The notes: a model not told the origin generated them from the sequence alone. 64,000 nt of DNA from CAVXNP01 sp963763305 (GCA_963763305.1 CAVXNP010000001.1:2666001-2730000); one strand, 5' to 3'. Numbered from the stretch's first letter, positions 46,170 through 55,211 are shown. Translations and numbers: made by a program.

Positions 46170-47771
46170 ATGGCAACGGATGGATTCGCGCAATGGCTGA
46201 TCGTGCTGGTGGAGACGCTGGCGGCGCTGTTCGTGCTGGCGCTGGCGGTGGCCGCGGTGGTGGTGGCGGTGGTGTGGATAGCCGACCGCAACCAGAGCGC
46301 CAACTCGGTGTTGCGCAACTTCCCGGTGATCGGACATTTCCGCTACGGCTTCCTGCGCCTGGGTGAGTTCTTCCGGCAATACCTGTTCGCCAGCGACCGC
46401 GAGGAGCTGCCGTTCAACCGGGCCCAGCGGGTGTGGGTGTACCGCGCGGCCAAGAACGTGGAAAACACCAACGCGTTCGGCTCCACCCGCGACCTGCGCC
46501 GCGAGGGCGTGCCGTTCTTCGTCAACGCGCCGTTCCCGAAGCTGGACCAACACCATGTCGAGTCCCGGCCGGTCCGGATCGGTCCGTACGCGCGCCAGCC
46601 CTACGACCACGCCGCGTTTTTCAACATTTCGGCGATGAGCTTCGGCTCGCTGTCCGCACCGGCCGTGCGCGCGCTGTCGCTGGGTGCGGCCAAGGCCGGC
46701 ATCTGGCTGGATACCGGCGAGGGCGGGCTGGCCCCGTACCACCTGGAGGGCGGCTGCGACATCGTGTTCGAGATCGGCACCGCCAAATACGGCGTGCGCA
46801 AGGCCGACGGCAGCCTGGACGACGACAAGCTGCTGGCGATCTGCGCGCACGAGCAGGTGAAGATGGTCAGCATCAAGCTGGGGCAGGGCGCCAAGCCGGG
46901 CATGGGCGGGCTGTTGCCCGGTTCGAAGGTGACCCCCGAGATTGCCGCGATCCGCGGCATCCCGGTGGGTGAGGACTCGCAGAGCCCCAATCGTCACCTG
47001 GACATCGCCAACGTGGCGCAGCTGATGGACGCGGTCACCCACATCCGCGAGCTCACCGGCAAGCCCACCGGCTTCAAGGCGGTGTTCGGCGGCATGGAGT
47101 GGATCGCGCAGCTGTGCGACGAGGTCGACCGGCGCGGGATCGAGAGTGCGCCGGATTTCATCATCGTCGACGGCTCCGAGGGCGGCACCGGGGCGGCCCC
47201 GCAAACCCTGATGGAAGGCGTCGGCCTGCCGCTGCACGAGGCGCTGCCGGCGCTGGTCAACCTGCTGATCGAGCGTGGCCTGCGCCAGCGCATCAAGGTG
47301 ATCTGCTCGGGCAAGCGGGTCACCGCGTACGACGTGGCCTGGGCGCTGTCGGTGGGCGCCGACTTCGTCAATTCCGCGCGCGGCTTCATGCTGGCGCTGG
47401 GCTGCATCCAGTCGCTGCAGTGCAACCGCAATACCTGTCCCACCGGCATCACCACGCACAACCCGCGCCTGCAGCGCGGCCTGGTGGTGGCCGACAAGAG
47501 CGAGAAGGTCTACCACTACGCGCAGAACGTGATGATGGAAGTGGGCATCATTGCGCACAGCTGTGGCGTGGACGATCCGCGCCAGCTCGATCGCACCCAT
47601 TGCCGCGTGGTCGGCGACGACGGGCTGTCGGTGCCGCTGGTCAAGCTGTTTCCCTATCCCGGCGGCGTGCCGGTGAGTTCGGCCGATGCCGCCGGCACCA
47701 TCGGATCGACCGAGCCGGTGGCGCACGAGCAGGACAATCGCGACCCGCCCCGGATCACCACCGCGCCCTGA
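46170..47771 (+). CDS. FMN-binding glutamate synthase-like protein
   Basis: A 533-residue protein with an N-terminal helix (IVLVETLAALFVLALAVAAVVVAVVWI) and a glutamate synthase central/FMN-type domain (PF01645). Seen are SAMSFGSLSAPAVRALSLGA near residue 150, the FMN/substrate blocks VKMVSIKLGQGAKPGMGGLLPG near 230, DGSEGGTGAAPQTLMEGVGLPLHEALP near 335 and the [3Fe-4S]-type CNRNTCPTGITTHNP near 420. It is the membrane-anchored glutamate-synthase-like family, not the housekeeping GltB. The reaction is unknown. ATG at 46170 with GGGGGAG upstream. Confidence 0.85.
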   Translation: MATDGFAQWLIVLVETLAALFVLALAVAAVVVAVVWIADRNQSANSVLRNFPVIGHFRYGFLRLGEFFRQYLFASDREELPFNRAQRVWVYRAAKNVENTNAFGSTRDLRREGVPFFVNAPFPKLDQHHVESRPVRIGPYARQPYDHAAFFNISAMSFGSLSAPAVRALSLGAAKAGIWLDTGEGGLAPYHLEGGCDIVFEIGTAKYGVRKADGSLDDDKLLAICAHEQVKMVSIKLGQGAKPGMGGLLPGSKVTPEIAAIRGIPVGEDSQSPNRHLDIANVAQLMDAVTHIRELTGKPTGFKAVFGGMEWIAQLCDEVDRRGIESAPDFIIVDGSEGGTGAAPQTLMEGVGLPLHEALPALVNLLIERGLRQRIKVICSGKRVTAYDVAWALSVGADFVNSARGFMLALGCIQSLQCNRNTCPTGITTHNPRLQRGLVVADKSEKVYHYAQNVMMEVGIIAHSCGVDDPRQLDRTHCRVVGDDGLSVPLVKLFPYPGGVPVSSADAAGTIGSTEPVAHEQDNRDPPRITTAP

Positions 47772-47782
47772 GCCAGGCCGGC

Positions 47783-47871
47783 GCCCGAACTCCGTGCGTG
47801 CCAGGACCCACTGTAGGAGCGACTTCAGTCGCGAAGGCCGCGCCAGCGGCCTGGGCGCGCAGCGCGCTGCC
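47783..47871. repeat. 89-bp direct repeat, copy 1, with REP core
   Basis: GCCCGAACTCCGTGCGTGCC... contains the REP core GTAGGAGCGACTTCAGTCGC (47813) and a GC-rich palindrome GGCCGCGCCAGCGGCC. An almost identical copy follows at 47948. Confidence 0.8.
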
Positions 47872-47947
47872 GTATCGGCAGGCAGCGCACTGGCTTACCG
47901 GGAGCCCCCTGCCCAGCCAGGCCAGTACCAACTCTCCTGCCAGCAGC

Positions 47948-48036
47948 GCCCGACCTCCGTGCGTGCCAGGACCCACTGTAGGAGCGACTTCAGTCGCGAA
48001 GGCCGCGCCAGCGGCCTGGGCGCGCAGCGCGCTGCC
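47948..48036. repeat. 89-bp direct repeat, copy 2, with REP core
   Basis: Identical to copy 1 except one base near its start (GCCCGACC versus GCCCGAAC). The period is 165 bp. It ends 30 nt before the bpt stop. Confidence 0.8.
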
Positions 48037-48065
48037 TGCCAGCGGGGGGCGATGGATCCCGTGGC

Positions 48066-48773
48066 TCACTGCGCCAGCGTCTGCCAGCCCTCGCCGGTGC
48101 GGATCTGCAGCGGCCGGAAGCGCCGCTTGTAGTCCATCTTCGGGTGCCCCTCGATCCAGAAACCCAGGTATACCCAGGGCAGCCCGCGCCGCCTTGCCAG
48201 TTCGACCTGTTGCAGGATCGCAAAGGTACCCAGGCTGCGGGCATCTTCGTCGGGGTCGAAGAAGGTGTACACCGCCGACAGCCCCTGCATGCATGCATCG
48301 GTGACCGCCACGCCAAGCAGCCGCGACCCCAGTCGCAGCTCCAGGAACAGGGTCGGGCTCCACGGTGCGGTCAGGAAGCGCCGGAAATCGCTGGCGTCGG
48401 CATCGTCCATGCCGCCGCCGCTATGGCGGGTACGCAGATAGCGTTCGTACAGGGCGTGGCGCTCGGGCGTGTAGCCGGCCATCGCCTCGATCACCTGCAG
48501 GTTGGCGTTGCGTTTGAGGCATCGCCGTTGCGTGCGGTCGGGCGCAAAGCGTGCCACGTCGATGCGGCAGGGCGTGCAGGCGTGGCATTGCTGGCAGTGG
48601 GGCAGGTACAGGTGGCCACCGGCGCGGCGGAAGCCGCGCTCCAGCGCCGGTCCGTACAGCTTGTCCAGCTGCGGCGCGGCCGGGTCGATGACCAGGTTCT
48701 GCGCGGTACGCCCGGCGTAGTAGCCACACGTGTGCGGCAGGGTCTGGAACAGGCGGAGGCGTTCGGAACGCAT
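48066..48773 (-). CDS. bpt: Aspartate/glutamate leucyltransferase (Bpt)
   Basis: A 235-residue leucyl-tRNA-protein transferase that adds Leu to N-terminal Asp/Glu and so makes N-degrons for ClpS/ClpAP. Seen are FQTLPHTCGYYAGRTAQNLV near residue 9, the Cys pair in PHCQQCHACTPCRIDV near 60-70, GGGMDDADASDFRRF, YTFFDPDEDARSLGTFAIL near 170 and VYLGFWIEGHPKMDYKRRF near 205. The start at 48773 (MRSERLRLFQ) fits the family. Confidence 0.92.
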   Translation of the reverse strand: MRSERLRLFQTLPHTCGYYAGRTAQNLVIDPAAPQLDKLYGPALERGFRRAGGHLYLPHCQQCHACTPCRIDVARFAPDRTQRRCLKRNANLQVIEAMAGYTPERHALYERYLRTRHSGGGMDDADASDFRRFLTAPWSPTLFLELRLGSRLLGVAVTDACMQGLSAVYTFFDPDEDARSLGTFAILQQVELARRRGLPWVYLGFWIEGHPKMDYKRRFRPLQIRTGEGWQTLAQ

Positions 48774-48873
48774 GGCTGATTCTATGGCCGGGAACCGCAT
48801 CCGTGGCAAGCCTGCCGATGTGAAGACGGACGCGGGGCCACCTTCGGGATGCCAGGCGAACGCAGCGTTGCGC

Positions 48874-49266
48874 TCAGATCCAGCCGATGTAGCGCAGGGT
48901 CATCACCATCAATACGCCGGCCACCGCCAGCAAGACCACGCGACGGATCCGCCCGACCACGCTGCGGCGCCGCTGCAGCGCAGTCGGCTCGCGCTCGGCC
49001 GCCAGTTCCTCGGCATGCCGCACCACCGGCTCGATGCCCAGTTCGCGCAGCAGCGCGCGGGCCTGGGTGTAATCGTCGGCGCGGTTGATCCATACCTGCG
49101 GCCAAGCCTCGCGGCTGTCCTGCCGCTCGGAGTAGCTGAAGCGCTGCCAGGTGGGACGGTTCCAGTTGGAACGGTTGGTCACGGTGGTCTCGATGCCATG
49201 CTCGTTGAGCAGGGCGACCAGCCGATCGATGTTGTCCTGGCGGGGTGAGGTATAGAGCTGACGCAT
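48874..49266 (-). CDS. DUF2007-type protein with C-terminal membrane helix
   Basis: A 130-residue protein. The N-terminal ~75 residues match a DUF2007/signal-transducing-like fold (MRQLYTSPRQDNIDRLVALLNEHGIET, WPQVWINRADDYTQARALLREL) and the C-terminus has one helix (VVLLAVAGVLMVMTLRYIGWI). The function is unknown. It ends 100 nt before bpt on the same strand. Confidence 0.82.
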   Translation of the reverse strand: MRQLYTSPRQDNIDRLVALLNEHGIETTVTNRSNWNRPTWQRFSYSERQDSREAWPQVWINRADDYTQARALLRELGIEPVVRHAEELAAEREPTALQRRRSVVGRIRRVVLLAVAGVLMVMTLRYIGWI

Positions 49267-49278
49267 GGGCGCAGTCTA

Positions 49279-49440
49279 GCAGCCTGTCGAACTTCGCTCG
49301 GCCGGGCTGCGAATCCGTCTGTGCAGTGCCTGTTTCCGCCACTTCTTGGCCCATAGAACCACCATGGGCCGGCGAGGCGTCGAAAATCCGGCCTCGCACA
49401 GCCGGATTCTCGCCTCGGCCGGCAAAGCCCGACAGGCTGC
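49279..49440. repeat. Inverted repeat of a third REP family (GCAGCCTGTCG)
   Basis: GCAGCCTGTCG (49279-49289) and its complement CGACAGGCTGC (49430-49440) flank a GC-rich stretch with further internal complementarity (GAATCCG ... GAAAATCCGGC). A single copy of the GCAGCCTGTCG head occurs at 21425. Confidence 0.65.
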
Positions 49441-49520
49441 CAGGGATGCTCGGATCGACTAGACGTAGACGGCCTTTTGAGCATCACCCTTTTCTGATGT
49501 GATTCAGTCGATTGGGCCGA

Positions 49521-49610
49521 TTCTGTTTGTCCACAGGCCCTCGGCGCGCCGCCTCGACAGACGACCAGTCTGTCTTCCCCGCCACCCCTGTGGCCTGCGA
49601 ACAAACAGAA
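49521..49610. repeat. Nested inverted repeat (hairpin-forming)
   Basis: The outer arms TTCTGTTTGT (49521-49530) and ACAAACAGAA (49601-49610) enclose an inner GACAGAC/GTCTGTC hairpin (49556-49574). The loop is GC-rich. It sits in the ~430-nt gap between DUF2007 and tesB and could be a mobile palindrome or an RNA structure. Confidence 0.55.
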
Positions 49611-49696
49611 CCGTGACGCCTGCGCCTGGTTGATCAGACCATCCCTGGTACACCCACGCACCGCTTCACCCGCCACCCTGCAAGATGCGAGAGGAC

Positions 49697-50563
49697 TCAG
49701 CCCTTGCGCAGCCGGATCAGCCCTTCCTGCGCGCTGGAGGCTATCAGCACCCCGTTGCGGTCGAAGATCTGCCCGCGCGCCAGGCCGCGGCCGCCCTGGG
49801 CGGTGGGGCTGTCGAACGAGTACAGCAGCCACTCGTCGACCCGGAACGGCCGGTGGAACCACAGCGCGTGGTCCAGGCTGGCCATCTGCACGTTGTTGGT
49901 CATGTAGGAGATGCCGTGCGGCAGGGTCGCCGTCCCGATCAGGTGGAAGTCCGACGCATAGGCCAGCAGCGAGCGGTGCAGGATCGCCGAGTCGCCGATC
50001 GGCGCGGTGATGCGGAACCAGATGTGCTGGATCGGCGGGCGCTTGGCCGGGTGCAGCTCGTCGCGCGGCCACACCTGGCGGAACTCGAACGGGCCATCGA
50101 TGCCCAGCCAGCGCTGCAGCTTCACCGGAAGCCGGGCCAGTTCCTCCGGCGGCAGGTGGCGCATCGGCTCCACATCCTCCGGCGAGGGCACTTCGGGCAT
50201 CGCCACCTGGTGCTCGAAACCGCTCTCGGGCACCTGGAACGAGATCGATCCGTTGAGGATCGGCTGGCCGTGCTGGATCGCCACCACCCGGCGCGAGGAG
50301 AAGGTGCCGCCATCGCGGGTGCGCTCGACGCTGTAGACGATCGGCGCCTCGATGTCGCCGGCGCGCAGAAAGTAGGCGTGCAGCGAATGCGCCTCGCGCG
50401 CGGGATCCACGGTTTCCTGCGCGGCGGCCAGCGCCTGGCCCAGTACCTGCCCGCCGAACACGAAACGGGTGCCGATGTCCCGGCTTTGGCCGCGGAACAG
50501 GTTGTCCTCCAGCCGTTCCAGCTGCAGCAGGTCGACCAGTTCGCTGACGTGTGCTTCGCGCAT
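49697..50563 (-). CDS. tesB: Acyl-CoA thioesterase II
   Basis: A 288-residue double-hot-dog thioesterase that cleaves medium- and long-chain acyl-CoA. Seen are VFGGQVLGQALAAAQETV near residue 35, HSLHAYFLRAGD near 60, the second hot-dog with HRSLLAYASDFHLIGTA near 198 (catalytic Asp context), SLDHALWFHRPFRVDEWLLYS near 225 and the C-terminal QGGRGLARGQIFDRNGVLIASSAQEGLIR. The length is standard. Confidence 0.93.
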   Translation of the reverse strand: MREAHVSELVDLLQLERLEDNLFRGQSRDIGTRFVFGGQVLGQALAAAQETVDPAREAHSLHAYFLRAGDIEAPIVYSVERTRDGGTFSSRRVVAIQHGQPILNGSISFQVPESGFEHQVAMPEVPSPEDVEPMRHLPPEELARLPVKLQRWLGIDGPFEFRQVWPRDELHPAKRPPIQHIWFRITAPIGDSAILHRSLLAYASDFHLIGTATLPHGISYMTNNVQMASLDHALWFHRPFRVDEWLLYSFDSPTAQGGRGLARGQIFDRNGVLIASSAQEGLIRLRKG

Positions 50564-50678
50564 GGCGTAGAGCCTTTGGGGACAAACCCCAATTATACCG
50601 GTCGTGCACCGGGCAGCGTTCGCTGCATGTGCGTAGCGCTGCCAGGCGCGCTCGCCACGGGCTGGGGGCGGCCCGCCT

Positions 50679-50846
50679 TGCTCCCTCTCCCCGACACCCG
50701 TCGGGGGAGAGGGAGCGTGCCACGTCTTTGCTACGTGGTTTCCGCACGAGCGTCGCGCTGTCAGGTACGCCTCGCCACGCTATGGCCTGCCGCTCTTGCT
50801 CCCTCTCCCCCGACGCCGTCGGGGGAGAGGGCTGGGGAGAGGGGGA
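50679..50846. repeat. Two CCCTCTCCC-type palindromes
   Basis: CTCCCTCTCCCCGAC-ACCC-GTCGGGGGAGAGGGAG (50679-50715) and CTCCCTCTCCCCCGAC-GCC-GTCGGGGGAGAGGG (50796-50846, extended by CTGGGGAGAGGGGG). They are strong GC hairpins of a repeat class widespread in proteobacteria. They may also end transcription between tesB and the amidase gene. Confidence 0.75.
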
Positions 50847-50955
50847 GGCTTTTGCCGTGGCTCTCACGTTCACCACGCCCCGCCGCCCGGGAGCCGCTTG
50901 ACCCGCGACCGACATCACGCACGGCATCAGTGGTCCTTCGGACCCGGAACCAGCC

Positions 50956-51513
50956 TCAATCCTCCAGACGAACCAGCGGCAGCCCCTCCAGCACCGCGGC
51001 CCAGGGAAACAGCGGACCGGGATCGCACTTGCGTGCCACCGTACGCGTGGGGTCGTCACTGGCCGGCACCTGCTCGGTGTCCAGTTGTTCGTGCCCGGCG
51101 ATGAGGCGCAGATTGGGAAACGCATCGATCAGCGCCAGCAGCAGCGCGCGCAGGCTGGCCACCTGGGCCGCGCCATAGGGCTCCTCCATCGCCTGCCGGC
51201 GCGAGTCGAACCAGTCCGGATAGCGTCCCTGGTTCACCATCTCGATGCCGATCGAATCAGCGTTGTGGCCACGAACGTGGTGCGCGATGCGCGTGCCGGG
51301 CACGTAGCGGTAACAACTGCCGTCGCGGTCGACGTAGTAGTGCCCGCTGTTGCCGGTGCCGCTGGCATGCAGCACCTTTTCGCCGTAGGCGCGGGCGGTG
51401 GCCAGGTCCGGCAGCTCGGTGCAATGCATCACCACGCGGGTCACGGCATCGGCCGGCCGCACCTGCAGCAGGTCGACGTAGGGCAGCGGCTGGTCGATCA
51501 CATGGAAGGCCAT
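50956..51513 (-). CDS. N-acetylmuramoyl-L-alanine amidase (AmpD-like)
   Basis: A 185-residue amidase_2 domain (PF01510) protein without a signal peptide, as in cytoplasmic AmpD. Seen are VVMHCTELPDLATARAYG near residue 30 (zinc His), HYYVDRDGSCYRYVP near 60, HHVRGHNADSIGIEMVNQG near 80 and IAGHEQLDTEQVPASDD...KCDPGPLFPW near 145-175 (second His). It hydrolyses muropeptides during cell-wall recycling. The ATG at 51513 is used. It is divergent from nadK at 51633. Confidence 0.88.
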   Translation of the reverse strand: MAFHVIDQPLPYVDLLQVRPADAVTRVVMHCTELPDLATARAYGEKVLHASGTGNSGHYYVDRDGSCYRYVPGTRIAHHVRGHNADSIGIEMVNQGRYPDWFDSRRQAMEEPYGAAQVASLRALLLALIDAFPNLRLIAGHEQLDTEQVPASDDPTRTVARKCDPGPLFPWAAVLEGLPLVRLED

Positions 51514-51632
51514 GGCGACAAGTCTCGCACGGCCATGGCGGCGCCCGACACGGTCCGTGTCGCTCGGCCATGCACGAGGGCGTCCGCTCCTGCGGTAAGC
51601 TCGACCGGTCCCTGGCCACACGTCTTTCGCCC

Positions 51633-52394
51633 ATGCGCTTCGCCTTCGTCGCCAGCAGCACCAACGTGGCCCAGCAGGCCCGGCGCAAACTGGTCGAGCG
51701 CTACGGCGACGTGCCGGTGAGCGAGGCGCAGGCGATCATCGCGCTGGGCGGCGACGGCTTCATGCTGCGCACGCTGCACCTGCACCGCGCACTGAACCTG
51801 CCGTTCTACGGCATGAAGCTGGGGCGGGTCGGGTTCCTGATGAACAAGCACCGGCTGGACGATCTGCCCGAGCGCATCCAGCGCGCGCACGCGGCCATGC
51901 TGTACCCGGTGGAAATGTGCGCCACCGACGCCGAGGGCGGCGAGCACCGCGCGTTGGCCTTCAACGAGGTGTCGCTGCTGCGCCAGAGCAACCAGGCGGC
52001 CCATCTGGAAGTGAAGCTCAACGACACGGTGAAGCTGCCCACCCTGGTCTGCGACGGCATCATGGTGGCCACCCCCGCCGGCTCCACCGCCTACAACCTG
52101 TCCGCGCACGGCCCGATCCTGCCGCTGGACGCCAACGTGCTCGCGCTCACCCCGATCAGCCCGTTCCGCCCCCGCCGCTGGCGCGGCGCGATCCTGCCCC
52201 ACCGCACCCTGGTCACGCTGCGCGTGCTCGATCCGGGCAAGCGCCCGGTCAGCGCCACCGCCGACTTCCACGAAGTGCGCGACGTGCGGCTGGTGCAGGT
52301 ACGCCAGGCGCAGGAGCAGGGCGTCAAGCTGCTGTTCGACCCGGAGCACAACCTGGAGCAGCGGATTCTGGATGAGCAGTTCGCGGCTGAGTAG
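51633..52394 (+). CDS. nadK: NAD kinase
   Basis: A 253-residue kinase that makes NADP from NAD. Seen are IIALGGDGFML (GGDG at residues 39-42), GMKLGRVGFLMNKH near 68, AFNEVSLLRQS near 113, DGIMVATPAGSTAYNLSAHGPI near 140-165 and LALTPISPF. It is the short form, typical of Xanthomonadales. The ATG at 51633 follows CTTTCGCC; upstream in-frame residues are not homologous. Confidence 0.93.
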   Translation: MRFAFVASSTNVAQQARRKLVERYGDVPVSEAQAIIALGGDGFMLRTLHLHRALNLPFYGMKLGRVGFLMNKHRLDDLPERIQRAHAAMLYPVEMCATDAEGGEHRALAFNEVSLLRQSNQAAHLEVKLNDTVKLPTLVCDGIMVATPAGSTAYNLSAHGPILPLDANVLALTPISPFRPRRWRGAILPHRTLVTLRVLDPGKRPVSATADFHEVRDVRLVQVRQAQEQGVKLLFDPEHNLEQRILDEQFAAE

Positions 52395-53321
52395 TGCTGG
52401 TTGTTGCTGGCTGGCTGGCGGTCACGCGCAGGCATGAACGCTACGTCGGGAGATTTCTGGACTTGGGTCTGGTGCCCCGGCGGACAATAAGCAAGTATTT
52501 GGATCAGTGCGGCTTGCACTTTCGACCAGACTCCCTAGAAGCTTTAACTTGACTACGTCGCCTCGTTAAGTTGACTTAATTACCTCCGTCCCCTTTTGCG
52601 AGAACCGCTAATATATGCCAATGGCAATTCAGTTCGATACATGGCCATCCATGGTCAGGCGGCCCGGACGACGCCTGCGTGGTCGAGGTTACCAATGGGC
52701 GCTGTATATGTCGTTGCAAGCGTCCTTGTGCTTGCGGCGTGCTTGTAAGGTCGTTGCTGGAAAGATCAGGGATGGCATTGAGCCGGCGCAGCGGAAATGC
52801 GGAAGAAGATCGACGCAAGAGAGTCGGTCCGACTCCCAGCCACCACCTTCAAGAGTTGCCGATGGCCTTCACCCATTCCATTCACGACGCAAACGATACT
52901 AGCCTCTCAACTGGAAAGGCAACTGAAGGGGAAACAATACCGGCCTGCTGGCAAGGACCACGGAGACATGCGGCGTCCGAATGTAAAGGCATGGGCGCCC
53001 GAGGACCACCAGACGGTAAAGCTCACCGCGTGAAAGGGAAAGGTGCATCATCGACCGAGGACGCCCACGGAGGTTCGTCCCCCGCAGCAGGACCGCCGGA
53101 ACCGCACGCAAGGAACGGGAGGATGGGCTGATGGACGTATACAGATTGGCATATTTGCTAGGAGGGTATCGTCCCTGAGGCGTTATTAGAGGAGGTGCGG
53201 GTTCGTCTTTATTGATCGCCTCGATCGGGACGGGATAGGCATGGGCCGAATGTAAAAACTATGCATCGTTAGCTGAGCGCATTACGCGATTAATAGCCCC
53301 CTTCAGACGATTTATCTCTGA
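52395..53321. other. Degenerate non-coding region at the edge of the repeat-rich zone
   Basis: GC falls and codon bias fades just after nadK. Short open frames occur (for example 52679-53131), but none shows a recognisable protein or consistent codon use. A TTAATT-CCTCCGTCCCC end lies at 52576. The stretch MGAVYVVASVLVLAACL at 52695 looks like a lost lipoprotein signal. I see no complete gene. Confidence 0.6.
52576..52593 (-). repeat. Solo end of the RAYT-unit repeat
   Basis: TTAATTACCTCCGTCCCC is the reverse complement of GGGGACGGAGGGAATTAA with one mismatch. It is a detached copy of the RAYT-unit end, 30 bp after which the degenerate region begins. Confidence 0.7.
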
Positions 53322-53504
53322 ACTTTCGGAGGAAAGGCTGAGTCGGATGATCCGTGCGTCCAAAGAGTTTTGTCGGCTTTCGAGGCTGCTTGGACATATG
53401 AAGTCACTGCCATGTATCCAGGGCGAGAATTCTCAATCCGAAAAGTGGTCGATGATGATTCGGGCGACATTGGGCTCCGTTTGCTTACCAAGGCTGCCAG
53501 ATAA
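53322..53504 (+). pseudogene. Fragment of an unknown protein gene
   Basis: An open frame of 60 codons without a start (a TGA precedes it) ends at TAA 53502. Its translation contains VQRVLSAFEAAWTYEVTAMY and REFSIRKVVDDDSGDIGLRL, which have protein-like composition, so it is probably the 3' end of a lost gene. It could be a fragment of a small immunity-type protein; no family is recognised. Confidence 0.4.
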
Positions 53505-53654
53505 AATAATTTGGCCATAAAAGGGGACGTGGCTGATTAATTACTGGACCCCTGCCTGAGCCGGCCGCCCCGCGGCGGCGGAGACTACAGCATCCGAGCG
53601 TGGCTTCGACCGTCTGCTGGAATCGCTTGTCGCCAAAATAGAATAAGGAAAGTG

Positions 53655-53711
53655 AATAAGGGGTCAGGTTCGTTTTTCACATCTGGATTAATGAGCCTGA
53701 CCCCTTTGTTC
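53655..53711. repeat. Palindromic mini-element with GGGGTCAGGTTC ends, copy 1
   Basis: AATAAGGGGTCAGGTTCG, a short TTTTTCACATCTGGATTA loop, and GAGCCTGACCCCTTTGTTC form a ~57-bp inverted repeat. A near-identical copy is at 61516 and a half copy ends the window at 63982. Confidence 0.8.
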
Positions 53712-53797
53712 GCGAACGATTTCTCAACGTCGCGACGATTGGTACGTTTCGCTATCTGAAAATTTCAGTGAGGACTAGCCAAGCTGCAACTAAGGCG

Positions 53798-53935
53798 ATG
53801 GAGCGTGCTGAGAACGCAGCTAGCGCAATCGAACTCTTAAAAGCTAAACGCGAGGCGGAATCGGAGCGCAGAGAGAGGGGCGAGCAAAGAGAACGACGCC
53901 GCAGGAAGGCAGAGGACGATATATATGATCGCTAA
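53798..53935 (+). pseudogene. Charged coiled-coil remnant upstream of a membrane protein
   Basis: The frame from ATG 53798 encodes a 45-residue Arg/Glu-rich peptide (AIELLKAKREAESERRERGEQ) with coiled-coil character. The same frame stays open upstream to ~53712 (FLNVATIGTFRYLKISVRTS), where it meets the mini-element. This looks like a gene cut by that element. It overlaps the 53925 start by 11 nt, so it was probably coupled to that gene. Confidence 0.45.
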
Positions 53936-54293
53936 AGAGAAAAAGCAGGAGACTGCAGACGCTACTTCTTTGTCTTGGGTAATGTTTAGCGCGTTGGGCA
54001 GCATACTGGCAGTAACCGCCGTGCCCGGATACCTTTATTTCATATTTGTGCCGCTACTATTTTTCATTACCGCCTTCCGCGCGGCAGTCGATCTGAAGTT
54101 TAAGAGCTTTTTTGTCATTCTTTTTGTTGTAAATTGTGTGGTCGGCATTGTCTTGCGATTGTTCTTTGTTCGACCTGATAATGTAACGACGGGTGGCGGC
54201 GTGTTTATTGCTTTTTGTTGCATAACAGCAAGCTGTGTAGCGATAATTAGGGCGCGCTCTACTACTAAGGAGGAGAATAAGGGTCAGGTCTAG
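53925..54293 (+). CDS. Small membrane protein of unknown function
   Basis: A 122-residue protein with three or four hydrophobic helices (WVMFSALGSILAVTAVPGYLYFIFVPLLFFIT, FFVILFVVNCVVGIVLRLFF, VFIAFCCITASCVAII). The last residues EENKGQV are encoded by the AATAAGGGTCAGG end sequence, so the native 3' end may have been replaced. The codon use is AT-richer than the chromosome, suggesting transfer. It could be a membrane immunity protein, but no evidence fixes this. Confidence 0.55.
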   Translation: MIAKEKKQETADATSLSWVMFSALGSILAVTAVPGYLYFIFVPLLFFITAFRAAVDLKFKSFFVILFVVNCVVGIVLRLFFVRPDNVTTGGGVFIAFCCITASCVAIIRARSTTKEENKGQV

Positions 54294-54707
54294 AAGATGA
54301 AAACGGACATTAAGGGGCAATTCAAAACCCGGGAAATAAGGGGTGCCATTTCGCCGCCGGGTCAATCGGGTACGCACTTGCTCTTCCCCGGGCATGCCGA
54401 GGAGTAAGAGCCCGTCTTGTCGCTGACCACCAGCCGTTGTGTTTCATGCGGCGCCAAGATCGCGCCAGTCACCATTCTGGTTAGGGCCGCGCCAGCGGCC
54501 CTTGTTGCTCGCCAAACACTCGTCGGTCATCGCGGATCCCGTCCAGGTGCACGTCGTGCGTGGCACAGAATCTCGGGCTCAAGGCCCACCCTTGATGGCT
54601 CGGTCCGCGTGCGGTCCTGCGTACAACACGGGAGCCGGCGGTCGCGACCTTTCAGAGTAACTGGCTCGAAGCCATTCCCCGTTTCCGGCCTGCGACCGCC
54701 AGCGTGA

Positions 54708-55125
54708 TCAGCCGAAGGCGCGGCCGAGATCGAACGTCGTGCCCTCGTGCAGCATGTGGTAGCAGGCTCGCGCCAACTTGTGCGCCACCGCCTTGATGGC
54801 CACCACGCGATGCTTTTTGGCCCGCTTGCGTTCGTACCATCGACGGATGGCCGGATCGAAGCGAACCGCGTAATTGGCGGCTTCCATGTACGCCCAAATA
54901 GGTAGCGGTTACCGCATTTGCGACCGAAGGAAGTGCCCGTGGTGCGGTTGCCGTGACCCTTCCGCTTGCCGTTGGACAGGCGCACGCTCTCAACCATGCG
55001 GCCGTACGAGGCGTAGTCGCCGAGCGAGGCGAAGCGCGCGATGTCGCCGCTCTCCAGCAGGATCGTCATGCCCAGGATCGGGCCGATGCCAGGCTTTAGT
55101 CGCATCAGGAGGTCCGGTCGTGTGG
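54708..55125 (-). pseudogene. IS110-family transposase remnant (C-terminal part)
   Basis: The segment LKPGIGPILGMTILLESGDIARF and SYGRMVESVRLSNGKRKGHGN matches the C-terminal Transposase_20 domain (PF02371) of IS110 transposases. A frameshift follows near GNRYLFG; the expected continuation (RRWYERKRAKK, KLARACYHMLHEG) is in another frame. The homologous stop is at 54708. The N-terminal DEDD part is absent. Confidence 0.75.
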
Positions 55126-55211
55126 TAATCCCCCCGCAGGTTAGCTGACGCCAGAAGTGGAATTTTCTCGTAACCTGATCCCCCCATAGACGGAGGGATA
55201 GGGGAGGTATA

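Noticed and set aside
52576..52818. Minus-strand frame ending KGDGGN
   Set aside because: The C-terminus is simply the translation of the end repeat; a similar ending appears at 57713. There is no other support.
52679..53131. A 150-codon open frame
   Set aside because: Composition is unlike a protein (many Cys/Arg clusters, then Gly/Pro-rich), there is no RBS and another frame is equally open.
54527..54707. Extension of the IS110 remnant frame
   Set aside because: The homologous stop is at 54708. The open frame beyond it is chance.
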